DNA from: Siphonodentalium dalli
Taxonomy: Eukaryota > Mollusca > Scaphopoda > Gadilida > Siphonodentaliidae
Direction of reading: 5' to 3'
NCBI GenBank assembly: GCA_032622095.1
Contig: CP136061.1
Location: forward strand, 261,240,077-261,304,076
DNA: 64,000 nucleotides
Shown here: one piece after another, positions 33,170-44,303 of the stretch
Position numbering within the stretch: position 1 is the first letter of the stretch
How the letters are laid out: the number at the start of each line of letters is the position of its first letter
Made by a program: the position numbers and the translations under genes
The notes under the pieces: generated by a model
The model's input: the letters and a program-made list of their open reading frames with translations, nothing else
The model's database searches: none
What the model was told of the DNA's origin: nothing

Positions 33170-34790
33170 TTCAGCAGAGAATATGTATGTCCTATCGATT
33201 GGCTGATTGTTTTCGTGTGTCCTACAGAGTTATCTACCGTGTGGAGTGGAGCAAGTATTATAAACCTTCTGCACGTATAAATTACATGACTGTAATATTT
33301 TGAGTACTAAAATCAAGGTGGGGAATTTAAACTGCACGGTTATATCTCTGGTGGTCATAGTAGGTCGGGAACGTAAGAACCGAAACCTAAAAGAAAAGTT
33401 CTGTATGTTAAGTTCGTTATATGCCAGAGTACGTTCTCCTGACGACTCCAATGCTGGTTATTATTTTCTGATTCCCAACATTTTAAATACCTATTTTCGG
33501 CTTGGTCTTAGTAAACATTTTCCAAATTATACAATTAACGCTTCATAATGTTAATAAGCTATGTTGACAATCAAACATAAATTATTGTTTTGTATACTGT
33601 ACTGTAGCAGTATAATGTTTGCAAACTATGCTAAAACAAACACTTATAAAGAGCGTTCCATTTGCATATACATTTTATATACACTTATCTCTATACAATT
33701 CATGTTATATTGGGGTCATTTTTCCAGTTTAATCCCTTCATATACTGATAATTAAATTCGGGGCCCAGTCCCATACATGTATATGTAACAGTCCTATCTT
33801 AATTCAAAAATGTTTTATCCCTTATGAATGGTAAGTTCATTACAATTCGTGCAAGTATGTACGATACGATATGATCATAACACCACTAAATTTATCATCT
33901 GGCAGTACAGCCAATACATAAACATACACTTTTATTTACAAATACGAAATTTCCGATAGTACAATCAGGAAAGTCTATGTATACGTGTTTGTAATAATTC
34001 GTGAATAATTCGTGTATAACTGGGTCACATAAAGAGCGTTTGACTATAGTATATAGAGAGCGTTTAACTATAGTTATACCTACAATGGAGGTTATAATAC
34101 AATGGTTTAGACAACACATACCGTATATGCACAATATACTTTTATAGCCCTATGTATGCATGTTCCGAATACTAAGCTGATAATCTACACTTGTTGGGAA
34201 GTATATTCTAACTTGCATACGTCTTATAAGATTTGCGTTACCTATGTGTGACGCTTCTCGTTTTGTAATTCGGAGACTTGTGGTGTGGTTTGGCATCCAC
34301 ATCATATATTACTTAAATAATTATGTACGGTGGTATGAGTACATATATATAGATACTGGACTTGGGCGCGTAATCAACAATATGAGATAACTAGGTCACA
34401 TCAAGAGCGTTTTACTAATTTGTATTACGTTTATATGAAATAAGCTGTATAAACTTTTTTCGTGTCACATATATGTGATTGTTTCTAAATTTGCGGGGGA
34501 CTAGACTACCACTTTATATAGACCGTACATTTTGCACCTACCGGTATATATTGTGTGGAAAATTATTATGATAAATGCGTTCCTAGCAGTTTTACTTTTG
34601 TCCTTAGTTAACTTTCTAAAAGGCCTTCTTGGTCCACCAGCCAGTGCATTACTCTGACCTTTTCTCTGTCATTCTAGTGTGCTAGGTGTGGGGTCACTAA
34701 CCTTGACAGTTCTGCTACCTGGTCAGACACCCACTTACCTTATACGGTTACACATAAAAACATGTATAATCAACAATGATACTAGACCAA
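33170..34790. other. Downstream intergenic DNA, no gene seen
   Basis: No clear AATAAA close to the GPCR stop. The only pattern is recurrent AAAGAGCGTT words (33648, 34030, 34060, 34402). Confidence 0.4.
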
Positions 34791-34792
34791 CT

Positions 34793-35296
34793 CTTCTTGT
34801 CCCACAACAGCTTGGGATATCAGTTGTGATGATGCTGTTTTGGACCCAATCCCGCCCGTTGCTCTTCTATATATACATGTAAACGTGGACCCGGGCATTC
34901 ACGTAAACCCCTGAATGTGATTGATCACCAGACATGTTCGCGATTAATCATTCTTCAAAATTATATATCATTTACTGTGATAGAAAAAGATAGAGTGATG
35001 ATACGATCGTTTAATGTATTGTTTACATGCATTTTCCGATAGTGCAAAAAATCTAAATTCTCTGGAAAACTAGGCTTTGTTTACTTCTGATATATGCATG
35101 TTTGATATCATCATGCTTGAGAAAGGCTGCCCTCTGTTCATATACGCAAAGCTTCCATTTGACCTAATCCGAAGACTAGCAAGCAATATAACTCCCGCCG
35201 ATCGTTACAAAAGAGCAACGGAGTGGGACTCGGTCCAAAAACAGCATCATCCCAACCGATATCCGAAGCTGTTGTGGACCGAGAAGACTTGGTCTT
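34793..35296. mobile_element. ~500-bp TIR element (copy 2 of pair with 19490-20080)
   Basis: The ends AGACCAACTCTTCTTG and CGAGAAGACTTGGTCT, and the subterminal AATCCCGCCCGTTGCTCTTC / AAAAGAGCAACGGAGTGGGA blocks, are inverted complements. The internal sequence is collinear with the 19.5-kb copy but ~90 bp shorter. Confidence 0.85.
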
Positions 35297-35307
35297 TGCT
35301 TACATAT

Positions 35308-35460
35308 AGAATACACCCATAGTAGCCGAGAATACCAAATTTTCACCATGAATGCAATTGTGGTTTTAACCACGAGCCTGTTGGCGAGTGGTTAAAACCA
35401 CAATACCACGAGTGTTGAAATTGTTTTAATCCCGGGTATTATGCGTGTATTTTATTTATG
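35308..35460. mobile_element. Decayed cruciform element related to 52634-52797
   Basis: AGAATACACCCATAGTAGCCGAGAATACCAAATTTTCACCA...TGTGGTTTTAACCACGAG...GTGGTTAAAACCACA...TTTTATTTATGCC. Same plan as 52.63 kb, with the inner hairpin intact but diverged outer arms. Confidence 0.7.
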
Positions 35461-35782
35461 CCATAGTTATTATTGATTTGTTCCGCGAATTCAACTACTC
35501 CGCTGTTTACTTTGAATGTGTATCCACACAGAGAGACACAAACACGAAGCTATAAGAAATGTGTGTCACGAGTAGTGATGCATACATTTACGTCAATCCG
35601 TAAGCCTGTTTCTGAGCGGTCAGTCACCTGGAATTACCATTCATATGTGTCCTATAGTTCATATAACACTAGCAGGCTACAATGCTACATTTGATTGAAA
35701 TGCAGGCACTGTTCTTCTTATCTAATTGATATCATGACAACTTCCAATTTTAAATGAATGTGACATAGGAACTATTTGCTTA

Positions 35783-35905
35783 CTGCGATGTAGTTCTACT
35801 GTGGGTATAAACGTTTAACACATGAAATTACGTTTGAACATTTACACCCACAGTAGAAATTTATACCCACAGTAGGAAGTTGTATACCCACAGTGGATGC
35901 AGGGG
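35783..35905. mobile_element. GATGTAGTTCTACTGTGGGTATAAA hairpin family (copy 1)
   Basis: GTTCTACTGTGGGTATAAA is followed by several inverted copies of TATACCCACAGTAG(A/G). A related copy with GTTACCCAC(A/G)GT is at 53392-53505. Confidence 0.7.
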
Positions 35906-35944
35906 GGTCTGCAACAAAATTCCGTACACAGAGCTGAAAATAAA

Positions 35945-36760
35945 AATATATAAGTAAATGTATTGGCCTAACAATTTTTTATAAATTTTTCTTACATTTA
36001 TTAATAATTTTTATCAATTTTTTCTTACTTCTTTAATAATTTTTACGCAAAAGAGTAGATGGGCGCGAAGCGCCCGGGATGGTCGAAAAGATCGAGTGAT
36101 CTTCTCCTTCACCCACGGTTTGTTGTTGTTGGAGATATGGTACATAGAAAATCGTCATGTCTGAACACGGCAAAAGTTGAATATAATTGAATTAAATGTT
36201 ATGTCTTGAATTGAATTGAATTCGGTTGTTAGGGGAAGGGCCCACGAGCTTTAATACGGGGTATGTGGGGAGTCCCGGTGTGTCCCTTTGATGTTTTTGT
36301 TGTGTTGCTGAGCGAGTCGTGTGGTGCGCTGAAAAAAGGAACGGGGCCCGTGTTATAATGTAAATAATAATTTGTTTAATTTTTTCTTACATTTTATAAC
36401 AATTTTCATCATTTTTTCTTATATTCTTTAACAATTTTATCATTTTTTCTTCCATTCTTTAACAAATTTTATCATTTGCATAATTTTTTCTTACATTCTT
36501 TGACAATTTTATCATTTTTTATCATTTTATCTTACATTCTGTAACAATTTTTGTCATTATTTCTTACATTCTTTAACATTCTTCATGTGTTCTTACATTC
36601 TTTAACAATTATAAAAAATAATATATAATTTGTTAGGCCAATGCATTCTCTTATATATGCTAGGCGACCTATGGTCGACTCGCATATATAAGAGAATGCA
36701 TTGGCTCAGGGTTTTTTGCAAACATTCAGGAAGTTCCGTCGTGAATGGGTTAACTTTAGT
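35945..36760. mobile_element. Degraded hairpin MITE with iterated TTTTTTCTTACATTCTTTAAC spacer
   Basis: A left fragment, AAATGTATTGGCCTAACAATTTTT, and a right intact 67-bp hairpin (36638-36704) followed by CAGGG and GAATGGGTTAA are separated by ~650 bp. About half of that (36370-36615) is a degenerate tandem of ATTTTTTCTTACATTCTTTAACA. An unrelated block at 36050-36365 (GGGCGCGAAGCGCCCGG) interrupts it. Confidence 0.6.
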
Positions 36761-36890
36761 GTACTTTGTTCATACATTTATTTGTCCACTAGCTCGGATC
36801 GAATCGAATTTAATGTACTTTGTTAATACATTTATTTGTCCACTAGCTCGGCTCGAATCGAATTTGATGCACTTGGTTAATACATTTCGT
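36754..36890. repeat. ~59-bp tandem repeat, 2.3 copies
   Basis: ACTTTGTT(C/A)ATACATTTATTTGTCCACTAGCTCGG(A/C)TCGAATCGAATTT is repeated head to tail. Confidence 0.88.
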
Positions 36891-36929
36891 ATAGAATTGC
36901 TACCCATTAGAGAACCTTTATATATAATA

Positions 36930-37487
36930 CTAGCCGGTGAGCCCGACGTTGTCCGGGCTATTCAAAAACCAAATTTCAAGTCGATAGCTCTACCCAGCCC
37001 GACGTTGTCCGGGCTATTCAAAAACCAAATTTCAAGTCGATAGCTCCACCCGTTTCCGAGATCTCGTCTGCGCATGCGCGAAGCTGGCGTCGCACGGGCT
37101 CGGCGACCCGATAAAATTCGTATCCGGGGCAAGATACATTCACATACCAAATTTCAAGTCGATAACTCCACCCTTTTCCGAGATCTCGTCTGCGCATGCG
37201 CGAAGCTGGCGTCGCACGGGCTCGGCGACCCAATAAAATTCGTATCCGGGGCAAGATACATTCACATAGCAAATTTAAAGTCGATATCTCCACCAGTTTC
37301 CGAGATCTCGTCTGCGCATGCGCGAAGCGGGCGCCGCACGGGCTCGCCAATACGACAACGTCCACCGCCTGGTCAAACTACACACACGTACCAAGTTTCG
37401 TCCCGATCGGTCGAGAATCGTAGATTTGTATCAATGACATACAGACATACATACATACAGACAGAGGTCTTCAAAATATATATGAGA
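36930..37487 (-). mobile_element. Helitron-like element with internal 122-bp triplication
   Basis: Read on the minus strand, the 3' end is a GC hairpin (GCCCGGACAACGTCGGGC) followed by seven bases and CTAG, next to T. That is the Helitron terminus signature. The opposite end begins TCTCATATATATTTTGAAGA. Inside, 122-bp units starting AAATTT(C/A)AAGTCGATA recur at 37027, 37149 and 37271, and the terminal hairpin block is itself duplicated (36942 and 36999). No Rep/helicase, so it is non-autonomous. Confidence 0.72.
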
Positions 37488-37554
37488 AGACATGCTATTA
37501 CCGCTATCTTACCTATACAGCTGGGTATACACGTATCACCCTGTGGTCTGAGGA

Positions 37555-37760
37555 GGATGAAGTCGATTATAATGATACTCATGATGACGAATAAACTGAT
37601 GATGATGTCTATGACGATTACGAAAATGCTGATGATGACGATGACGGTCGCGATGGCGATGTCGATGACGACGACGATGGTGCTATGACGATCGTGATGT
37701 CGATGGCGATGAAGACGACGACGATGATGGCGATGACGACGATGGTGTTGATGACGGGAC
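37555..37760. repeat. GAT/GAC-rich microsatellite region
   Basis: Degenerate GATGAC, GACGAT and GATGAT triplets over ~200 bp. Frames open on both strands here are low-complexity artefacts. Confidence 0.85.
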
Positions 37761-37762
37761 CA

Positions 37763-37776
37763 TCTCACTTTGCCGA
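37763..37776. mobile_element. Candidate TIR of the MULE remnant (left)
   Basis: TCTCACTTTGCCGA is the exact reverse complement of 39500-39513, and the two bracket the FLYWCH/MULE pseudogene. A 14-bp match could be chance and no target duplication was identified. Confidence 0.35.
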
Positions 37777-38866
37777 CGGCTATTGTTTCCGGGGGTACCT
37801 GCACGAGGTGTCGATAATCCCTTAATTCAATCATTTGCCGCTTATAGTCTATTCCTCTTTTCTTTTGGGGTTTTAATGGTTTGTCCTCTCTTTTTGTAGG
37901 TTTTTAATGATTTGTCAATTTGGGAACTTGGGTATTGGAACCTTTGGTGCTGATAATCTCTGTCATGTTTTATTTATTTATTTATGCAAAATAATTAATA
38001 AAATACATACAAGGAGATAACAAACATATAACAAATACACGACAATACTTTAACAAAAAGCTCAAAGGCGAACTAATTTAGCGATTGAATCTAAGTATTC
38101 TACAATGTCGATCTCATTTTCACTGAATATTCTCGTTGTTTGGTTTTTATGCTGCTATATAACCTTGAAGCTTTCTGTGCCACCCTTCGATGTGGTTTGT
38201 GGTCCGGGGGCAGATTCCACATGGTACGGCCTTCGTCACCTTCTATTCACTGCACAGTCACATAATCGGAAAACTTTGTCACGCGGTCGTCGATTGGGCG
38301 GTCTGTTGTTTCCATGTATTCTTCCCATTCTTCCAGTACATTGAGCCAAGCATCGCTCAACTGGTCGACGGGGACGAATGGTACGTCGAATTAAGTTCCG
38401 GATCTCTGAATCAGGTTCGTCATACTCTGCCTTCATATGACACGTAACTGTAGCATACTTATATATATATACTGGCTGTAGTGAAACATGCACCCCTTGA
38501 GTTACGTTGTTGGAAATATGTCTTTAATCGCGTTCTGTGCCGTTTCTCGTAGTCGGTGAACACGGTTGGTGGATTAAGCTGGATGTTGAAATCGTTGGCC
38601 TTTTGTTTTAGTGTCTGGAAGAATCTGGTGTATGTCGCCTGATTCTTGTTCGATAGGAATCCATATACACATGTGGCAACATCTTGTTATCGACGAACGC
38701 ATGTATCGTGTACATCTGATGGTAGAGATTCGGTCTCTTGTCGAAGGTACCGTCGCAGAACCAGGTGTCTGAGGCTGCCGGTTTCCTCTTGGTATATAGA
38801 AGGCACAGGCCTAGAGCCACTGCGGACAGACTGTTTGAGATCTGCGACGAAGGCATCAACCATAAC

Positions 38867-39030
38867 CTGTTAAAAAGAAATGGAATTAGATTTTATGTCT
38901 ATTTTTGTATATAGATATATCAGTTAAATATTATTATACATTAGAACGCTCTTTATTGTCTGGCGTTTTGTTTAGAGAAGAATGGACGCTCTTTATAAGA
39001 ATTTGAAATAAGAAAATGCATGTGTCGTAC
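38867..39030 (-). other. Probable phase-0 intron in the transposase pseudogene
   Basis: Minus-strand donor CAG|GTACGA and acceptor TTCTTTTTAACAG|GTTATG, preceded by a T-rich tract. Removal joins the FLYWCH exon in frame to the next conserved block. A short ACGCTCTTTAT-bounded repeat sits inside. Confidence 0.6.
38938..38997. mobile_element. Short element bounded by ACGCTCTTTAT, inside the intron
   Basis: ATTAGAACGCTCTTTATTGTCTGGCG...GAATGGACGCTCTTTATAAGA matches the layout of 11855-11918. Confidence 0.5.
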
Positions 39031-39499
39031 CTGGTCAGAATCGGCTAGATGGTTGTGTTGACTCATTGAAGAACTAACTATCTCGTTCTTTGTGTTGATT
39101 GTGGCACCACAGCCATTCTCACAACACACCCAGTGGATATTCTCGGATCGACGTGATTTGATGCGGAATTTGAAGTCGTTGAAACCCTGGTGTTTGCCTT
39201 CTCGATCGTTGGAGATGAAAAATACATTTACTTGAGAACTTGCCATGATGAAGATAGAACATTGAATATGATCAACTTTGGAGAGACATGGGTTTGTTAT
39301 AGCTCAATACGAATAACAGTTTACTACTATTTCACTGAGTTAACATGAAAATCGCTCATCTGACGACGACTCATTTGAAACTCGTTCAGGCGGCATGCTA
39401 AAACAACATTGCAAAAGGGAGCCGGGCAAACTGTTAATTAATTAATACAGACTATGGGCGCGACGCTCACACATTGCCGGCGATATTTTTGCAGGCTCA

Positions 39500-39513
39500 T
39501 CGGCAAAGTGAGA
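39500..39513. mobile_element. Candidate TIR of the MULE remnant (right)
   Basis: TCGGCAAAGTGAGA, inverted match to 37763-37776, 254 bp upstream of the transposase start codon. Confidence 0.35.
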
Positions 39514-40280
39514 ATAAGCCGTTGTTGATGACGATGATGATGCGGGCGTTAATGAACTGTTTGGCCGTTTGGCCGTTTACTTCATGTCTGTTTTTCATCT
39601 GACGTGTGTGTCGAATAAATGATGTGGAGGATTTATGTAAATGTTAGCCCAAACTACATTTCCAAGTAACGATGGTTTTGTTGTTTATTTTGAGGAATAA
39701 TACCGCGTCAGATGAATTCAGCCCAAATATGTTAACAGTTGTCGTGTAAAACATTCGGCAGTAGGTTAGCGTTATTTAGTATTTGTGGATGTCCTTTAAC
39801 ATGGGGAAAATTGACTACTGCGCTTGAACGAGCATGTGAATTTGTCGTTTTTAATGTATAGCAACTTGATAATCAATAACAGAGGCATTCTGTGTCAAAT
39901 ATGGTCGCTCTATTTACGGTATTAATTGCGGAACTTTCTAAAGTAAACTACGCGTAAACGGATACATACGGTAAATTATAGAAGGTGCCGGAATCGGCCT
40001 AATCGGCCCAGGGACAACTCGCCCCAGTCGACGTGTGTCAATTCGGTACCTACTATAACATGTACCCGAGGATGAGTCCGGCTCGGAATAAAATATGTAT
40101 ACGGGTGTTATATAGCGTTTTGTCCGTTGTTTCTCAATGAATATTATTGAAATTTGGTGTATATGTCCGGGCTGGGACATGGAATACAACAACGTTTGAA
40201 TTGTTTTTAAATTTACAAATTTGTTGATTTTATTCTCTTTTTTTTCGTTCTGAAAACACACTATAAAGTGTATATAATAT
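39514..40280. other. Intergenic DNA, no feature seen
   Basis: No repeat family match or coding frame recognised. Confidence 0.4.
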
Positions 40281-40590
40281 AATAACGAACACGAGACATA
40301 CATAATTTATAAACTGTTAACAAAAGATATCAAATTCAATACATGACAAAGATGACTCAGTGGAGTTTATAAAGTGAACATAAAAACATTGAGGTAAAAA
40401 TCTTTTTAAGGAATGCAACTTTATTTAATGATAATAAACACATAAATTAAAATAACAAACATGAGACATACATAATTTATAAACTGTTAACAAAAGATAT
40501 CAAACTCAATACATGACAAAGATGACTCAGTGAAGTTTATAAAGTGAACATAAAAATATTAAGGTAAGAATCTTTTTAAGCATTACCAAA
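40281..40590. repeat. 170-bp tandem duplication
   Basis: GAGACATACATAATTTATAAACTGTTAACAAAAGATATCAAA followed by GACAAAGATGACTCAGTG occurs at 40293 and 40463, ending TCTTTTTAAG in both. Very few substitutions. Confidence 0.92.
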
Positions 40591-40609
40591 CCGTTTAGCA
40601 CAGACCACA

Positions 40610-42010
40610 GTCCACTTCACTCATCCGATCATTACCAAACTTCATATTTATCTTGATATTGATCTATCAGATGAGAGCTATCAAATATTTTTTTAATTTC
40701 ATAGGAAAAAATGGTCGCCAGCGGCCATATTGCATTTACGTTATATGTTATCGCGTTATGTCGATATCTAGTATTACTTAGAAATTTCACCTTTCCAGAT
40801 TCATAATTGCTCCATTGACTGTAACAGATGAAATTATTCCCCTCTTCGGATAGAGTGTCACTGAAACTTTATTTTGTCAGACTGTCTGTATAATCACTGA
40901 TTATATATGGCAATAATCTGTAATAAGATGTAGCACTATTTTATTTTATATTTACACGCAGTGCTGTATTTATACAAAAATTATAACCCCCCCCCCCCCC
41001 TAGATCATCATGTGATCGACCATACATCGCGCGAGGACCGGGTTGAATTAAGGGGGGTTTTATGGATCACTTCTGTTCTCAAGCTAGATTATACTTATGA
41101 CATTTAATGGCATGTTTCTAACGTGGAGGGTTAGATATGCTTGAGAAACCACCACTCTTTAATTCACACCAAGTTCTCAGCTGTCACGAACCCATAGCCA
41201 TGATATATGGTTTATTTTATGTACATGTATACTAGTAATATAGTTATTTTCAGTACCTTTATATACCAGTATTATATACCCTTTAACAATTAAAGCAAAA
41301 CCGTCTGGTATAACAATGCATATAAATTAATCAATGTATACATGTATATTGATTCAACGGATTCAGTGGTTTTGTCATGCAGTCTATCAAATTTGCGGGG
41401 AAAACATGGCCACAAGCAGTACACCCTGCTAAATGTCGAATTTGAATCAATTGGCGCACCCTGCAGCCAGCTTTTATTGGAGAACTTTTTCTCATGTGGA
41501 TATTTTGGGTCACCGCTAGATGTGAGCCATATTTTGTTCTCAAACTGTCCTTGTGAAGACATCACTGCCAGCGGTGATCTTCAATTTTACTATTTTTATG
41601 GCTAAATAATTTGGTTGATCCTACAGACGACACCCCTTGTCCGATCGTCACCAGATTCCACAATGATCTTCTGGATAACCAGCGTGAGAGTAATCTAATT
41701 TTCCCGAATTTCGTTAAAAAACATTACCACAGGCAGCAATTTGGTATCTTACTCTTTGATCCTCTTTTGCATGACTGAATTGTTTAGCAACTGTACAGAC
41801 ATATCCCTCATCTGATAGTCACCAAACTTCATATTGATCTTCGGGCTGACAACTAGATGGGAGCTATCGAATGCTTTGAATTTTTTTGGAAAACATTGTC
41901 GCCAGCAGTCATCTTCTATTTTGATTTTTATATACATGTATATCTCTTCATGCGGACAGCCAGTATTACGTAGGTACTTCAACTTTCCGCATTCCTGTCA
42001 TCATTTGAAA
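40610..42010. repeat. Diverged copies of a CCAGCGGCCATATTG-type dispersed repeat
   Basis: Blocks of ACCAAACTTCATATT(T/G)ATCTT, AGATG(A/G)GAGCTATC(A/G)AAT and TCGCCAGC(G/A)G(C/T)CAT recur at 40630-40740 and 41815-41915. A related GAAAACATGGCCACAAGCAG piece is at ~41400. C14 run at 40987-41000. No gene. Confidence 0.55.
41266..41309. repeat. Perfect 44-bp inverted repeat, left copy
   Basis: The 44 bases beginning CCAGTATTATATACCC and ending AACCGTCTGGT are exactly reverse-complementary to 43577-43620. The match ends abruptly on both sides. Confidence 0.95.
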
Positions 42011-42167
42011 TATAAAAATTTACCTGATACATGCACCCTTCAATATTTGTTTCGTCGTATCTATTTTAATGACCCGCATGGTAATATTGATACAGATATA
42101 TTTGTCAAACATTTCTTTGTACAATATACAGGTATTTAGTTTGTAACTAAATCTAGAAATATATAAT

Positions 42168-42669
42168 AGTAAAGCTGGTGGACCCAACTTCGTCCGGGAT
42201 GTTCCCCTCTGATTTTCGGAGAATTGCGCGATTTAACCTTGAATTGACTATTCTAAAGGTGAAGGTCATGTCGGGGTCACGATTTACCCGTCCAAAACAC
42301 TCCCCGGACAAAAGTCACGACAAAAGTACCCGTCGAAATCCGCCCGGCTTTACCCGATTTGACCTTGAATTGACAATTTTGAATGTCAAGATCAGGTGAG
42401 GGTCATGATTTGACCCACCCGAAATACTCCTGGGACAAAAGTAACAGTAGGTATCAAATTTCGTTGAAATACTTCCGTTTTACCAGATTTGACCTTGAAT
42501 TGATCTTTTTGAATGTCAAAGTCAGGTCGGGATCAAGATTTGACCCGTCCAAAATACTCCCTGGAAATAATTTCTCCTAGGTATCAAATTTCGTCAAATC
42601 TGTCAGGCAGTTTTCCCGGCCATAGCTAACAGACAAACAGACAGACAAATGTCCAAAATATATATTAGA
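42168..42669 (-). mobile_element. Helitron-like element, upstream member of abutting pair
   Basis: The hairpin-bearing end near 42175-42200 (GACCCAACTTCGTCCGGG) is degraded. The body has repeated GATTTGACCTTGAATTGA(C/T) and AAAATACTCC.GG blocks, about three units of ~120 bp. The 5' end on the minus strand is TCTAATATATATTTTGGAC, terminating exactly at 42669. Same family as 56702-56977. Confidence 0.7.
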
Positions 42670-43047
42670 CTAGCTGATGTACTCGACTTCGTTCGGGCTA
42701 GTTAGGGATTTTTTTGTGATCGCCTCCATCTGGACAGTACCCAGTATATACAGCGTCTGGCCAAACTATTGTTCAATTGGTCCAGAAACATGCCTATATC
42801 AGCACGTTCGAGAACATGGTCCCACGTGAAATTGGACCCGTCCATATTGCTCCCGGGATCGAAATAGTCCTACACACAAATTTTTAGTCGGATCGGTCAA
42901 GGTCCAGAAACATGGCTATGAGCGAGGTCAAGTTGACACGTTAAATACCAAATTCGAGCAGTGTTAGAGTCTATAACACATACACACATGCATTAATGCA
43001 TACACACATACATACATACATACAGGTGTTTCAAAATGTATAATCGA
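42670..43047 (-). mobile_element. Helitron-like element, downstream member of abutting pair
   Basis: Starts on the + strand with CTAGCTGATGTACTCGACTTCG...GGGC (minus-strand 3' hairpin plus CTAG). Ends with a (CATA)n tract and TTTCAAAATGTATAATCGA, i.e. minus-strand TCGATTATACATTTTGAAA. Flanked by A on one side and T on the other, the Helitron A^T target pattern. No Rep/helicase. Confidence 0.72.
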
Positions 43048-43576
43048 TAGCTACAACAATTCTATGGTAGATAGTTCACGGCCGACCTGATGCATGCATC
43101 TTAGTTTTCTTGTTTTCTTTGACGCCCGGTTCCGGTTAAGTCACCGCTCACATGATCAACTGACTACGACAATCTAAAAGTAAAAAGTGTCTCAATCGAT
43201 CGAACTTGATGAAGATAGGTCAAATCTAATAGAAATCTGTTCAGAAACCCCACATTTGGTTTGCGATGACTGACTGGTGATAATAGTAACAACATGATTT
43301 TGTCTTCAACCAACGTTTAATGTCTACGTAAACAACAAACAAACGTTGACTACCCCCTAGACCGGGTGTATATATGTACGGTATGTGTACTCATACCATA
43401 GTGATGTTTACATAGTGTTAAAGTTCAGATTGACATTACTGGCAATAATTCACGAAAGCCGTCCTTCAATATTTTTCCTGAGGGGTTCATAGAAAAGAAT
43501 AAACATATAATTTTTGAAATGTCATGGGTGAGACACTGGGTGAGAAAGAATTAAACATAATTTGAAGTAATATATA

Positions 43577-43620
43577 ACCAGACGGTTTTGCTTTAATTGT
43601 TAAAGGGTATATAATACTGG
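43577..43620. repeat. Perfect 44-bp inverted repeat, right copy
   Basis: Exact reverse complement of 41266-41309, 2.3 kb away, with the two Helitron-like elements lying between the arms. Confidence 0.95.
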
Positions 43621-43814
43621 CCATAGCCCCAATTCATACCGATACTGCAAACTGTATGCATGGTTTATCTACCCTGATCATGGCTATAAATAGATGGAAG
43701 AAAACCCTTTATGTTTTTGTTGTGAATGAACCACGTGGTAATGGCACTGACAGCGTGTCTTCCGAAGTCGTAAGAAAAAGACAGATATTGAGCTTAAATA
43801 TTGTGACAAAAACC

Positions 43815-44303
43815 TTAAAGGTACTAAAATCCGAACAGAGGGTCCCCATCTCAACAGATTCCAACAACAACAATCCGATCAGAGGGTCTTATATTACTAT
43901 TGCTTTGGATTTGGGGGTAAAAAATATTTGATTCGAGTCGAGGAACCCATCAAACAAAGCTCAGAGTTATTAGATATTGATTTTTGAAAATTGTTAGTTT
44001 CTTGAGATGAGTACTAATAATTGCCGACAGTTTCGGAACCTGCGCGAGATGTGTACACCAAAACACAATTCAAACAGACAAGGATGGATAACTCTAAAAT
44101 CAAGAGGTAATAATAACGCAATTTTTACTGAGTTCTGGGCCAGAAAGTATTCCCGATAATGAAAAATAATAGATTTCTAAAATCGATATCTAACAAATCT
44201 GAGCTTTTATGGGTGACTTCCTCGACTCGAATCAAATATTTTTGACCCCCAAAGCCATTGAAATAGTAATTGAGAGGAGTTTTATCGGATTGAGTACCTT
44301 TAA
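43815..44303. mobile_element. TTAA-flanked foldback with AGGTACT(C/A)AATCCGA ends
   Basis: TTAA at 43815-43818 and 44300-44303. Termini AGGTACTAAAATCCGA and TCGGATTGAGTACCT. Arms continue through a TTTGGG.GGTAAAAAATATTTGATTCGAGTCGAGGAA block and its complement, giving ~150-bp arms. A one-ended copy begins at 60378. No coding capacity. Confidence 0.85.

Larger units (their letters stand above)
38062..39246 (-). pseudogene. FLYWCH-MULE transposase pseudogene
   Basis: Minus strand. Exon 1 (39246-39031) encodes a FLYWCH-type zinc finger: HWVCCENGCGATI (W, two Cys) and SQHNHLAD (His pair). After a 164-bp intron, the frame resumes as VMVDAFVADLKQSVRSG. A MULE transposase core follows in shifting frames: DTWFCDGTFDKRPNLYHQMY (catalytic-region D), then NKNQATYTRFFQTLKQKA, VFTDYEK, DAWLNVLEEWEEYMET, and finally TNHIEGWHRKLQG, the conserved C-terminal block. 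I count at least four frame changes and two or more in-frame stops. About 100 residues between finger and core also seem missing. Intact relatives cut and paste DNA; this copy cannot encode a working enzyme. The final stop is at 38062-38064. Confidence 0.85.

Noticed and set aside
37373-37834. 153-codon minus-strand frame
   Set aside because: Made almost entirely of GAT/GAC microsatellite translation (His/Arg/Ile/Val runs).
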